Shown: positions 42,261-50,210 of the stretch, one piece after another
Layout of the letters: each line of letters opens with the position of its first letter
Position numbering within the stretch: the first letter of the stretch is position 1
Assembly (NCBI RefSeq): GCF_009709555.1
Contig: NZ_WJBG01000182.1
Coordinates: forward strand, 1-64,000
Length of the DNA: 64,000 nt
From: Streptomyces blattellae
GTDB taxonomy: Bacteria > Actinomycetota > Actinomycetes > Streptomycetales > Streptomycetaceae
Direction of reading: 5' to 3'
The notes under the pieces: model-generated
The model's database searches: none
The model's input: the letters and a program-made list of their open reading frames with translations, nothing else
What the model was told of the DNA's origin: nothing
Position numbers and translations under genes: made by a program

Positions 42261-42554
42261 ATGCACAAGCTTCGCAAGGCCGCCGTCGTGGTCGTCGCCC
42301 TCGGCAGCGTCGGGATCCTGAGCGCGGGCACCGCCAGCGCCAACGGTCAGGACGGTCACGGCGGCAAGGACGGGGGCAAGTTCAGCGTCCTGCAGAGCTC
42401 CAACTGCAAGTCGCACGACCTGAACCTGGACGTTCTCGGCCAGGTCGGCCTGCTCAACGGCCTGCTGGGCAACGCGCTCAACGGCGAGGGCAACGCCGGT
42501 GGCCAGGACACCCACCTCGGCTCGTCCATGGGCTGCAACAACAGCGCGTTCTGA
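42261..42554 (+). CDS. Small secreted protein, CxSHD/MGCN family (member 2)
   Basis: 97 aa. Signal peptide MHKLRKAAVVVVALGSVGIL to ASA, then a Gly/Asp/His-rich linker, NCKSHDLNLDVLGQVGLLNG, NALNGEGNAGG and SSMGCNNSAF. ATG 42261 after CCGGAGATGAC. Two conserved Cys probably form a disulphide outside the cell. Tandem paralogue of the next gene with a matching promoter element. Confidence 0.8.
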   Translation: MHKLRKAAVVVVALGSVGILSAGTASANGQDGHGGKDGGKFSVLQSSNCKSHDLNLDVLGQVGLLNGLLGNALNGEGNAGGQDTHLGSSMGCNNSAF

Positions 42555-42593
42555 TCGCGTGACGGTCGCGTAGGCGGCCGACAGCCGGAAAGC

Positions 42594-42637
42594 AGGTCCC
42601 GGCACCGAGCCTCAGGCCCGGTGCCGGGACCTTTTTT
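42594..42637 (+). terminator. Terminator with T tract
   Basis: AGGTCCCGGCACC and GGTGCCGGGACCT, perfect 13-bp stem, followed by TTTTTT. Confidence 0.92.
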
Positions 42638-42766
42638 ACGCCGCACCGATATTGCTATTTATCATTAAGTAAATGGAATTCCCGACCATCGGCCAAGGCG
42701 GTGAGAATTCCTCGAATTCGGCGTGCCGCGGAGTCCTTCGAAATTCTTCCTATTACCCTCTGTAAT

Positions 42767-42793
42767 CGTACGAAGTCGATCTGTTACAGATCG
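42767..42793 (+). promoter_or_regulatory. Shared upstream element with perfect palindrome (copy 2)
   Basis: CGTACGAAGTCGATCTGTTACAGATCG contains CGATCTGT-T-ACAGATCG, a perfect 8-bp inverted repeat, 27 nt before ATG 42821. Covariation with copy 1 (loop changed, arms kept) suggests a protein site or a leader hairpin. Confidence 0.6.
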
Positions 42794-42820
42794 CACCCCT
42801 TCACTCCACCGGAGATGAAC

Positions 42821-43162
42821 ATGCACAAGCTCCGCAAGGCCGCCGTCCTGGTCGCCGCTCTCAGCAGCGTCGGGCTCCTGGGTGCCGGTACCGCCCAGGC
42901 CGACGGGGGCCCGGGCGGCTGGAGTTCGGGCGATCGGGGCCACCACGGCAGCCACCACGGCGCCCGTAAGAGCAGTCCGACCCTCAACGTCGCGCAGAGC
43001 ACCACCTGCAAGTCGCACGACGCCAACGTCAGCGTCCTCGGCCAGGTCGGCATCCTCGACGGCGCGGCCGGCAACCTGCTGAACGGCGAGGGCAACCCGG
43101 GCGCGCAGGAGACCGGCCTGGGCTCGTCCATGGGCTGCAACAACAGCTTCGGCGGCAAGTAA
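42821..43162 (+). CDS. Small secreted protein, CxSHD/MGCN family (member 3)
   Basis: 113 aa. Signal peptide MHKLRKAAVLVAALSSVGLL to AQA, Gly/His-rich linker (DRGHHGSHHGARK), then TTCKSHDANVSVLGQVGILD, LLNGEGNPGAQ and SSMGCNNSFGGK. ATG 42821 after CCGGAGATGAAC (ATG 42815 also possible). The His-rich linker could bind metal; that is speculative. Confidence 0.8.
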   Translation: MHKLRKAAVLVAALSSVGLLGAGTAQADGGPGGWSSGDRGHHGSHHGARKSSPTLNVAQSTTCKSHDANVSVLGQVGILDGAAGNLLNGEGNPGAQETGLGSSMGCNNSFGGK

Positions 43163-43181
43163 GGGCTAATCCCTTCCCCTG

Positions 43182-43223
43182 AAAAAATGCCGGACCGGGA
43201 GAAATCCCGGTCCGGCATTTTTT
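43182..43223. terminator. Bidirectional terminator, 19-bp stem
   Basis: AAAAAATGCCGGACCGGGA, loop GAAA, and its perfect complement ending TTTTTT. Flanked by convergent genes ending at 43162 (+) and 43234 (-). Confidence 0.95.
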
Positions 43224-43233
43224 CGATCGCGCC

Positions 43234-43578
43234 TCAGAAGTCGAATTTAGGCAGCTTGAACCCCTTGGGCAGCTCCGCGTTGTTGGAGCAGTCCACGACC
43301 GGTCCGACCTTCATGGTGCCGCTGTTCACCATTCCCTGCTGGGGAAACGCCAGGCGCGGCCGTTCGGTCGTCGAGCAGTCGTGCATCTGCTGGACGACAG
43401 TGCCGTCCTTTCCCTTGTGGACGGTCTCGCTCTTGCGAACACACGTGATGTCGCCCTGGGGGGAGGTCTTGCAATCATTCGAGGGCACTGCGGCGTACAC
43501 CTGCCCGGCACCGCCGTAGAGCACGGCGAGAGCTCCGACGAGCCCCGAGATGGTTGCGATCTTCTGTCGACCGATCAT
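43234..43578 (-). CDS. Secreted four-Cys protein (member 1)
   Basis: 114 aa from ATG 43578 (after AAAGGAACGCAGCAC). Signal peptide MIGRQKIATISGLVGALAVL to VYA. The mature part has four Cys: SNDCKT, DITCVRK, MHDCSTT and VVDCSNN, with TVVQQM and VNSGTMKVGP. The gene at 44576 has the same layout, so this is a paralogous pair. Unknown function. Confidence 0.75.
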   Translation of the reverse strand: MIGRQKIATISGLVGALAVLYGGAGQVYAAVPSNDCKTSPQGDITCVRKSETVHKGKDGTVVQQMHDCSTTERPRLAFPQQGMVNSGTMKVGPVVDCSNNAELPKGFKLPKFDF

Positions 43579-43802
43579 GTGCTGCGTTCCTTTGCGGATC
43601 CGAAATGCCAGAGCCATCGTCCGACGTGATATCAGCCGCGTCCGACGATGGCATTGCTGCAGCCCGGGCGCGCACCCTGGTGGGTTTGCCGCGCGTCCGG
43701 GCTGCCTTCACATCGTGTGATGTGCATAAAGTGTTCCGATGGAATTCGATGCGCCTGCCGTGACGCTCCGAGGCGATATGCCTGCGAAACGGCCTTGGGG
43801 GC

Positions 43803-43880
43803 TCAATGTGGCGCGGAATACGGAGCCGCTTGCCCCGCCGTCGTCACGGCGACAATCACAGTGCCCTGAAACTCGCGCAT
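43803..43880 (-). pseudogene. 5' remnant of a secreted-protein gene
   Basis: The leader CCGAGGGTTCGATGCGC copies the start context of the genes at 41040 and 45570. The frame reads MREFQGTVIVAVTTAGQAAP and stops after 25 codons. It is a truncated relative of the MRKL-type signal peptide genes. The 43618-43802 interval holds no other gene. Confidence 0.55.
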
Positions 43881-43898
43881 CGAACCCTCGGTACTTCT

Positions 43899-44243
43899 TT
43901 ACTTGGCGATGTACGGAGCGGAGTACTCGCCGAAGCCCTCCGGCGCGGCGTACTGCGGGGCGTACGGGGCGTACTGCGGAGCGGCCTGGGGGGCGGCCTG
44001 AGGAGCGGCCTGGGGAGCGGCCTGGGGAGCGGCCTCCGGCGCGGCAGCCCGGTGCGGAGCGGAGTGCTTTCCGTGCGGAGCGCCCCACGTGGCCACGGCG
44101 TTGGCCTGCGAGGTGGCCACCGCGGTGATGTCCGGTCCGTCCCAGCCGCCCTCGTGGGCGGAGGCCGTGCCGACGCCCGCACCGAAGGCGGACAGCCCTG
44201 CGACCGCTGCGGCTACGACCGCAACGCGCTGAAACTTGCGCAT
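43899..44243 (-). CDS. Secreted Ala/Pro/Gln-repeat protein
   Basis: 114 aa. Signal peptide MRKFQRVAVVAAAVAGLSAF to ASA, a short domain DITAVATSQANAVATWG, then EAAPQ/AAPQ four-residue repeats and QYAPYAPQYAAPEGFGEY. It shares the ATAVA-S-x-ANA-type stretch and aromatic Pro repeats with the gene at 40273. Probably a cell-wall or surface protein. Confidence 0.7.
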   Translation of the reverse strand: MRKFQRVAVVAAAVAGLSAFGAGVGTASAHEGGWDGPDITAVATSQANAVATWGAPHGKHSAPHRAAAPEAAPQAAPQAAPQAAPQAAPQYAPYAPQYAAPEGFGEYSAPYIAK

Positions 44244-44495
44244 TGAATTGACCTTTCTTTCCGGGGCTCGATGCCCTGGGTTGACTACTTAGTGTGAGCA
44301 TATACAAGCGAACCGTAGCAATTTGGGATCTATTGCCCTTCTGTGTGTCGTGTCGGCTCATGCCGAGGCACCCCTTTCGTCCGCCTGTGTCGTGGACTTG
44401 AAGGGGGTGGGAGAGCGGGTGCTGTTGTGGCAACGACGGTTCCCCGAGGGGGAGTCACGGGTGGTCGGGCGCGGTCACCCGTTTGCCGAAACGGC

Positions 44496-44531
44496 GGATG
44501 GCCGGACCAGGTCGCCCTGATCCGGCCATCC
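44496..44531. terminator. Hairpin between secreted-protein genes
   Basis: GGATGGCCGGA and TCCGGCCATCC, 11-bp stem with a 14-nt loop, 45 nt past the stop at 44576 (-). In the 332-nt gap 44244-44575 I see only this hairpin and the promoter side of the gene at 43899. Confidence 0.6.
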
Positions 44532-44575
44532 ACTGCTGGTGAGTTGAGGCAGCTGACGGGACGTCAGCCCCGGAC

Positions 44576-44947
44576 TCAGCCGCCCAGCAGGCGCTGCAGC
44601 ACCGTGCTGTTGTCGCTGCTGTCACTGTTGTCGGCGACCGGCGCCTCGGCCGTCGGGTCGGAACAGGTGATGTGCGGGCCGATCCGGGTCTGCCCGTTGT
44701 TCAGCAGGCCGGGAGCGGGCAGGGTCAGAGGCTGAGTCGGCTGGCAGTTCACGGTCCGGCGGACGGTGAACCCGTCACCCTCGGGCGTCTGACCCACGAT
44801 CCGCTGGGTGCAGACGATGTTGCCCTCGGCGTCGAGTGAGCAGACGCCCGGGCCTCCTGCCGCGTACGACTGGGTGACGCCGACGAAGGTCATGGCGAGG
44901 CCGCCGAGAAGTCCTGAGACGGCCGCGATCTTCTTTCCGTTGAACAT
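44576..44947 (-). CDS. Secreted four-Cys protein (member 2)
   Basis: 123 aa from ATG 44947, preceded by AAAGGAGACGCAACAC. Signal peptide MFNGKKIAAVSGLLGGLAMT to SYA. Four Cys at GVCSL, IVCTQ, VNCQP and ITCSD match the order of the paralogue at 43234; LLNNGQTRIGPH corresponds to VNSGTMKVGP. An Asp/Ser tail (DNSDSSDNST) is specific to this copy. Confidence 0.75.
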   Translation of the reverse strand: MFNGKKIAAVSGLLGGLAMTFVGVTQSYAAGGPGVCSLDAEGNIVCTQRIVGQTPEGDGFTVRRTVNCQPTQPLTLPAPGLLNNGQTRIGPHITCSDPTAEAPVADNSDSSDNSTVLQRLLGG

Positions 44948-45031
44948 GTGTTGCGTCTCCTTTGTGAGGGGTGCCCCGGGCGCCGCGCGCCGTGAACCGG
45001 TCGCGCCGGGTCCTGGGGGTGTCGGAGAGGC

Positions 45032-45071
45032 GGACCCCGGCGTCCGGCCGATGTCCGGGACGCCGGGGTCC
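45032..45071. terminator. 14-bp hairpin upstream of the four-Cys gene
   Basis: GGACCCCGGCGTCC and GGACGCCGGGGTCC, perfect. Lies in the 44948-45261 gap with a second hairpin at 45194-45230, after the rodlin-like gene (-). Confidence 0.7.
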
Positions 45072-45193
45072 AATTCGCTTACGAAGTGAAGGGCTGGCCT
45101 GCTGAAGGAACTGGTGCTTCGGGGTGCAGGTCGTGGGGAGTCGAGCGAACGGGCGCGATGTCAGGGCCGGTCGCTACGGGCGACCGCGCATCA

Positions 45194-45230
45194 GCGGGCC
45201 CCGTCGGGGGGTGACCCCGAGGGGGCCCGC
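45194..45230 (-). terminator. Terminator of rodlin-like gene 2
   Basis: GCGGGCCCC with GGGGCCCGC and inner CGGGG/CCCCG pairs, 32 nt past the stop at 45262. Confidence 0.65.
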
Positions 45231-45261
45231 GAAGGCATCGCGCACGACTGTGCCGCCGACC

Positions 45262-45570
45262 TCAGTCAGTGAAGGCGTTGTTGAACTGGCCGCAGGTGGT
45301 GTCGAAGGTCTCGGCGAGACCGAGCAGGCCGATCGGGAGGTCGCCCTCGGCCACCGTCTGCGGGCTGCACTCCTGGTACGGCCGGTAGAGGTCGGTGACG
45401 GACACCTGCGCCCGGGTGGGGGCCTGCTTGTGGGACACGTGCGGCCGGTCGGACTTGTGGCCGTGCCCGCCACCGTCGGCGTAGGCGGCAGTGGCACCGG
45501 CACCGGCACCGACGGCGGTCAGGCTGCCGGCCGCCGCCGCGACGATCATGACCTGCTGAAGCTTGCGCAT
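45262..45570 (-). CDS. Rodlin-like secreted protein 2
   Basis: 102 aa. Signal peptide MRKLQQVMIVAAAAGSLTAV to YADG, His-rich linker (GGGHGHKSDRPHVSHK), then VTDLYRPYQECSPQTVAEGD, LPIGLLGLAE and TTCGQFNNAF. Aligns with the C-terminal domain at 41453 (LFRPSQECSP; ECGQTNSQ). The start context is shared with 41040 and 41453. Confidence 0.6.
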   Translation of the reverse strand: MRKLQQVMIVAAAAGSLTAVGAGAGATAAYADGGGHGHKSDRPHVSHKQAPTRAQVSVTDLYRPYQECSPQTVAEGDLPIGLLGLAETFDTTCGQFNNAFTD

Positions 45571-45943
45571 GGAACCCTCGGTCTTTCACTACATGTACGT
45601 CGAGGCTGATTGCCTACCGTGACTGAACGAACACTAGCAGTAGCGATCTGAGCTATTCCACACCGGTGATATCCCGTGTCCCGGCGGGGACATGGGGTAT
45701 GTGATGAATCTTGTCCTGCGTCGGCGAGGACTCAATACGGCCTGGTGCAGGCTTAATTGCCGAAGGTGTGAAGATCGGCCTGCCGGGCCTTTTCCGGGGC
45801 GGAGGATATGAGGCCGCTTGCTTGCGTCGCGTCAATTCGTGAACTCGTCGGAGCTGCGGCGGAGTTCGTTTTTCTTCTTGACGTAAGGGTGGCACGGGCC
45901 GCGACAGAAGGGCTGGGCCGCTTCGTCTCCTCACGGCTTTGTC
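45571..45943. other. Intergenic region before the iron box
   Basis: No supported gene; the open frame on the minus strand has no ribosome site or homology. It holds the promoter of the rodlin-like gene 2. Confidence 0.5.
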
Positions 45944-45962
45944 TTAGGTTAGGCTGACCTTT
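45944..45962 (+). promoter_or_regulatory. Iron box (DmdR/IdeR-type)
   Basis: TTAGGTTAGGCTGACCTTT against the known 19-bp consensus TTAGGTTAGGCTCACCTAA: 16 of 19 positions match. It precedes an iron-siderophore ABC ATPase gene by 36 nt. Confidence 0.85.
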
Positions 45963-45997
45963 GTCGCGCGCGATCAGGCGAAGAGACCTCTGCGGCG

Positions 45998-46827
45998 GTG
46001 AATGCCTGCGGGCATGAGCTTTCAGCTACCCGAGTCACCGTGGCGTACGACGGTGTCGACGTCGTCCATGACGCGTCGGTGGTGCTGCGGCCGGGCGAAG
46101 TGACCGTGCTGGTGGGGCCGAACGGCAGCGGGAAGTCGACGCTGCTGCGGACGATCGCGCGGCTGCAACGGCCCCGGACCGCCGCGCTCGTCATCGACGG
46201 CACCGACGGGCTGGCGCTGTCGCCTCGTGAGTTCTCGCGCCGGGTGGCCCTGTTGACACAGGGGCGCCCCACGCCGAGCGGGCTGACCGTGCGGGACGTG
46301 GTCGAGTTCGGCCGGTACCCGTACCGGGGCCGCTGGGGCGGGGCGGACCCGGACGGGCGGGGCGCGGTGGACCGGGCGCTGGCCATGACGGGGGTCGCGG
46401 AACTCGCCGGGCGCGGCGCCGAGCACCTCTCCGGGGGGGGCAGCTCCAGCGGGTCTGGCTCGCGAGCTGTCTCGCTCAGGAGACCGGCGTACTGCTCCTC
46501 GACGAGCCGACGACCTACCTCGACCTGCGCTACCAGATCGAACTCCTCGATCTCGTCCGCGACTTGGCCGACGACCACCAGATCGCCGTCGGCGCCGTCC
46601 TGCACGACCTCGACCAGGCCGCGGCCCTCGCCGACCGGGTCGTACTGCTGCACGAGGGACGGATCGTCGCGGACGGCCTCCCCGAAGACGTACTGACGGC
46701 CCAGCGGCTGACCGACACCTACGGCATCCGCATCGAAGTCGGGACCGATCCCCTGACGGGGCGGCTGCGCACCCGCGTGATCGGCCGACACCACTCGCGA
46801 AACGAAAGGCTCAGCACACCCTCATGA
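45998..46827 (+). pseudogene. Iron-siderophore ABC ATPase (FecE-like), frameshifted at a G8 tract
   Basis: From GTG 45998 the frame encodes Walker A (GPNGSGKSTLL) and, to about 46440, the FecE-type N-terminal two-thirds. A run of eight G at 46433-46440, inside the signature LSGG, shifts the frame. The other frame continues correctly with QLQRVWLASCLAQETG, LLLDEPTTYLDLRYQ (Walker B), GAVLHDLDQAAALADR and ends at 46827. A change of one G more or two fewer would restore a full protein. The stop overlaps the next start (ATGA). Confidence 0.85.
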
Positions 46828-46928
46828 GACGCCTGATGATGACCGCGGCCCTCACCACCGCCGCGGCGCTCACCCTGGCGGCCCGAGGCAGCAGGGGTTC
46901 GTCCACTACGGCTTCGGTGAGGCCCTGA
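46824..46928 (+). pseudogene. Substrate-binding protein remnant (signal peptide only)
   Basis: MRRLMMTAALTTAAALTLAA is a typical start of a siderophore-binding lipoprotein, and its ATGA overlap with the ATPase stop shows former coupling. After about 20 codons the sequence switches to lipase sequence in another frame and stops at 46928. A deletion removed the mature protein. Confidence 0.6.
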
Positions 46929-47313
46929 ACTCTGTCTTCCCGCAGGTCAAGGAGGTGCTGGAGGCGTTGCGGACCAACGGCCAGACGGTCTGGATCACGG
47001 GGCACAGCCTCGGAGGCGCTCTCGCCATGCTCGCAGGCGCGCGGCTGCACTTCGAGGAGCCGAATCTGCCGGCCGACGGCATCATCACCTTCGGTCAGCC
47101 CCGGGTGTGCGACCGGGTGCTTGCCGCAGCCTGTGACAAGGCATTCACCAAGCGCACGCACCGGTTCGTGAACAACAACGACATCGTGCCCCACCTGCCA
47201 CCCGAGCCCGCCTACACCCACACCCAACTGCTGCGGTACATCGACTCGACCGGCAAGCTGCGCGAATCTTCAACTACATCGACGCCATGGAGAAGAACCT
47301 GGCCCGGAGCTGA
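46884..47313 (+). pseudogene. Class 3 lipase fragment
   Basis: QQGFVHYGFGEALNSVFPQV, then VWITGHSLGGALAMLAGARL (nucleophile Ser in GHSLGG), ITFGQPRVCD and RFVNNNDIVPHLPPE belong to the Lipase_3 fold. The N-terminus is lost at the junction with the binding-protein remnant. Near 47265 an internal deletion and frameshift joins a C-terminal NYIDAMEKNLARS. No intact lipase. Confidence 0.75.
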
Positions 47314-47402
47314 GCCTGTCCCCTCAGGCCACCGGCGCCCCGACCGGCTGCCGTCGGCCGATGCCGGTGAGTCCCGCGCCGACCACATGCATGTGAGAGC
47401 CA

Positions 47403-48770
47403 TTACAGGGGTACCGGCTGGAGTTCGGAATGGAAGTGGCGGAGGACCGGGCCCTGCCGGACGAGGCGATAGCCGGGGATTCTGTCCTTGCCCTCGGCGG
47501 TCCTCGCCAGGATCTCGCCGACGTGGTTCAAGTGGCTGAGCGTGTATGTCCTGCGGGGGAGTGCCAGTCGCAGGAGTTCGTATGGGGCCGTGGTGACCGG
47601 GTTTCCGTTCTCGTCTTCCTTGCCGAGGTAGAGAGAGCCCAACTCGACGGAGCGGATGCCGCCCTCCAGGTACAACTGGCAGGCGAGCGCGTGGCCGGGA
47701 AAGCGGTGCGGGGCGATGTGGGGCAGGAGACGGCCGGCGTTGAGATAGATCGCGTGCAGGCCGGGTGGTTCGAGAATGCTGATGCCGGCGTTCCGGGACA
47801 GGCAGGCGAGATGACGGGCTGCCTCGGCCCGGGAACGGAGGTAGTCGGGATCGGTCACCTCGGTCAGGCCGTGGGCGATCATGTCCAAGTCCCGGCCGGC
47901 CAGTCCGCCGTATGTGGGGAACCCCTCGGTGGCGACGAGCAGCAGCCGGCATCGCTCGGCGAGCGCGGGGTCGCGCAGGCCCAGGAACCCGCCGATGTGC
48001 ACGATTCCGTCCTTCTTGGCGCTCATCAGGCAGCCGTCGGCCAGACGGAAGGCCTCTTCGGCGACCTCGCGAGGGCTGACCCCCTGGTAGGCGGGTTCAT
48101 ACTGGGTGACCAGCCAGGCGTTCTCGGCGAAGCGCGCGGCGTCCAGGAAGAAGGGGACCGCGTGTTCCCGGCACAGCGCGGCGGCTCGGGCGAGGTTGTC
48201 CATGGAGACGGGTTGGCCGCCTCCGCCGTTGTTCGTCAACGTCATGATCACTACGGCGATACGGGAGGCGTCCGGGCCGTGCAGGGCGTCTTTGAGCCGC
48301 TGCAGGTCGATGTTGCCCTTGAACGGCTCGTTACTGTCGAGATCCCGCGCCTCGCAGCAGGGCAGGTCCACGGCCTGGCCGCCGCACAGTTCCACATTCG
48401 CGCGGGTGGTGTCGAAGTGGGTGTTGCTGAGCGTGATCCGTCCGGGGCCGAGCAGCGCGGAGAAAAGGATGCGTTCTCCGGCCCGACCCTGGTGGACGGG
48501 GAGAATGTGGGGATACGACGTCAGCTCGTGCACCACCTCATGGAAGCGGTAGAAGGACCGTGAACCGGCATAGGACTCGTCACCGGCCATGCCCGCGGCC
48601 CACTGCGCCGCTGACAGAGCGCCTGTCCCCGAGTCGGTGAGCAAGTCGATCGTGATCTCGTCGGCGCGCAGGGCGAAGAGGTTGTAGTGCGCGCGCCGCA
48701 ACGCCGTTTCCCGCTGCGCGCGTGTGGTCATCGGGAGGGGCTCGACGGCCTTGATCCGGTACGGCTCCAT
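47403..48770 (-). CDS. tnaA: Tryptophanase / beta-eliminating lyase
   Basis: 455 aa, PLP-dependent fold I. The PLP Lys is in SAKKDGIVHIGGF. Near the C-terminus GIRSVELGSLYLG resembles E. coli TnaA (VEIGS) and lacks the Arg that tyrosine phenol-lyase uses at the equivalent place (MERG), so L-tryptophan to indole, pyruvate and ammonia is favoured. ATG 48770 follows CAGGAGAACAGAGCTC. Located 65 nt after an aromatic prenyltransferase gene on the same strand, as in known prenylindole clusters. Confidence 0.88.
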   Translation of the reverse strand: MEPYRIKAVEPLPMTTRAQRETALRRAHYNLFALRADEITIDLLTDSGTGALSAAQWAAGMAGDESYAGSRSFYRFHEVVHELTSYPHILPVHQGRAGERILFSALLGPGRITLSNTHFDTTRANVELCGGQAVDLPCCEARDLDSNEPFKGNIDLQRLKDALHGPDASRIAVVIMTLTNNGGGGQPVSMDNLARAAALCREHAVPFFLDAARFAENAWLVTQYEPAYQGVSPREVAEEAFRLADGCLMSAKKDGIVHIGGFLGLRDPALAERCRLLLVATEGFPTYGGLAGRDLDMIAHGLTEVTDPDYLRSRAEAARHLACLSRNAGISILEPPGLHAIYLNAGRLLPHIAPHRFPGHALACQLYLEGGIRSVELGSLYLGKEDENGNPVTTAPYELLRLALPRRTYTLSHLNHVGEILARTAEGKDRIPGYRLVRQGPVLRHFHSELQPVPL

Positions 48771-48835
48771 GAGCTCTGTTCTCCTGTTGGGCACGGCGCG
48801 AGTTCCAGGCATCCGGTGCCGCGACGGCAACTCGT

Positions 48836-50047
48836 TCACTGCCGGTCGGCATCGGCAAGCGGGGGCGCCGGCTCCTGCGGTGGCCGGACTTCGTAGGCCT
48901 CGGGTGAGAGATAGACGGTCAGCCGAGGCGGCTGCCGAGTGCTCTGGACGAGCGAGACGTACGAGATCAGTCCCACCCCGTCAGCCGGGTCGCGGTGTGT
49001 CATGGCGGCCAGTGCGCGGTCAAGGGCACCGGCGTCCATGCCGTGGCGCCGTAGGACGGTTGCGGCGCGCTTCCCGGTCACCCGGTCATCTCCGGCGTAG
49101 TCACGCACCGGCACGTGCAAGGTGTAACCGCTGGGACGCTCCATGTCCCACTCCGTGAAGGACAGGCAGGAGACCAGCGGTCGGCGGTCGAAGAACTCGG
49201 CGTCGCCGACCGTGCGGCAGAACTCCCCCACTCGTTGTGCGCAGCCACCCGGCAACAGGCGGGAAACGGCCTGCGCGCCGGTCGCGGAGAAACCGCGGTG
49301 GGCGACATAGACCTTCACCCGCCGCGTCTGCCAGTCCCCCACATCCATGGCGAAGAACAGGAACTCGTCGCTTTCGGGCCCACGGGGTGCGGCATGCTCC
49401 AGCAGCGCCGGCCACGCCCGGCCGAATCCGAACCGGGCCAACGCCTCCTCGGTGACCTGTGCGGACAGACGGCGGCCGTGGCACGCCGGATTGACGTAGA
49501 CCTTGACGCCGGGCGCCCGGTCCCTGCGCAGATCCATCGCGCACCACAGGGCGAACGGGCCCCGGGCTGCGGCAGGGAAGAACAGGTCCTCCACTCCATG
49601 CACCGGCTCGGTCGAGAAACTCCAGCGCGCGGCCAGCGCGTCGAGAGCCCGCCGGCCCACGCGTCCGCTCTCCGTGAAGGAGGCCGCGGCGCACCCGGGT
49701 TCGACCACGACCCGCACGGTCGGGGCGGCTCCTGCAGGGAACGAGACGGAGAACTCGGCCGGAGAGTGGTCGTCGGAGACGAAGGACGGTGACGGTGGGC
49801 CGGCGGCCAGCGGACGTTGTGCCGCGGGGCCCAGCAGATCGAGCAGTGATCGCGTGGAACCGCCGTCGGGCGGGCTGACACCCACGGCGCCGCATACCCC
49901 CGACAGTTGGCGGCTCAGGTGCTCGCCCAAGGTGACCGCGGACCGGGACAGTACGGCCGCCGACCGGGACAGTACGGCCGCCGACCGGGACAGTACGGCC
50001 GCTGCCTGGGACGAGGAGTTCAGCTGTGAGGGACCGGTTGAGGCCAT
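48836..50047 (-). CDS. DMATS-type aromatic (tryptophan/indole) prenyltransferase
   Basis: 403 aa. ABBA-fold traits: VKVYVNPACHGRR, RRVKVYVAHRGFS, SGYTLHVPVRDYAGDD and PRLTVYLSPEAYEV, each a strand with Lys/Arg or Tyr that binds the prenyl diphosphate, and ALWCAMDLRRDRAPG. This is the bacterial DMATS layout (IptA, CymD, SCO7467 type). The N-terminal 50 residues contain a 7-residue repeat (AAVLSRS, three copies). ATG 50047 after CCTGGAGTCCGC. With tryptophanase it should give a prenylated tryptophan or indole. Confidence 0.82.
   Translation of the reverse strand: MASTGPSQLNSSSQAAAVLSRSAAVLSRSAAVLSRSAVTLGEHLSRQLSGVCGAVGVSPPDGGSTRSLLDLLGPAAQRPLAAGPPSPSFVSDDHSPAEFSVSFPAGAAPTVRVVVEPGCAAASFTESGRVGRRALDALAARWSFSTEPVHGVEDLFFPAAARGPFALWCAMDLRRDRAPGVKVYVNPACHGRRLSAQVTEEALARFGFGRAWPALLEHAAPRGPESDEFLFFAMDVGDWQTRRVKVYVAHRGFSATGAQAVSRLLPGGCAQRVGEFCRTVGDAEFFDRRPLVSCLSFTEWDMERPSGYTLHVPVRDYAGDDRVTGKRAATVLRRHGMDAGALDRALAAMTHRDPADGVGLISYVSLVQSTRQPPRLTVYLSPEAYEVRPPQEPAPPLADADRQ
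49941..50003. repeat. 21-bp in-frame tandem repeat, three copies
   Basis: GACCGGGACAGTACGGCCGC(C/T) at 49941, 49962 and 49983, inside the prenyltransferase N-terminus. The length keeps the frame, so copy-number change is tolerated. Confidence 0.95.
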
Positions 50048-50210
50048 TGCGGACTCCAGGAGACGCGCGCTGTCGGGACGGGCTTCACCGTTCCAGTCGC
50101 CGCCGTCACCGTGGTCACCTCCCGGTCGCGCTACGGTTACGCGCAGTCGCGGGCCGGTCACGTGGTGTCGTATGCTCGCGGAACCCTGGGAATGGATCAC
50201 CGAGGGAGCA

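Noticed and set aside
39938..43162. Chaplins
   Set aside because: Two-Cys small secreted proteins near rodlin-like genes invite this label, but the chaplin hydrophobic repeat with its GN-V signature is not present.
43234..44947. Lantibiotic or other peptide precursors
   Set aside because: The four-Cys proteins have standard Sec signal peptides and no modification enzymes nearby.
45653..45934. 93-codon minus-strand frame before the iron box
   Set aside because: No ribosome site, biased composition and no conserved features.
47403..48770. Tyrosine phenol-lyase
   Set aside because: The Arg expected in MERG-like context is Leu in VELGS, matching tryptophanase better.
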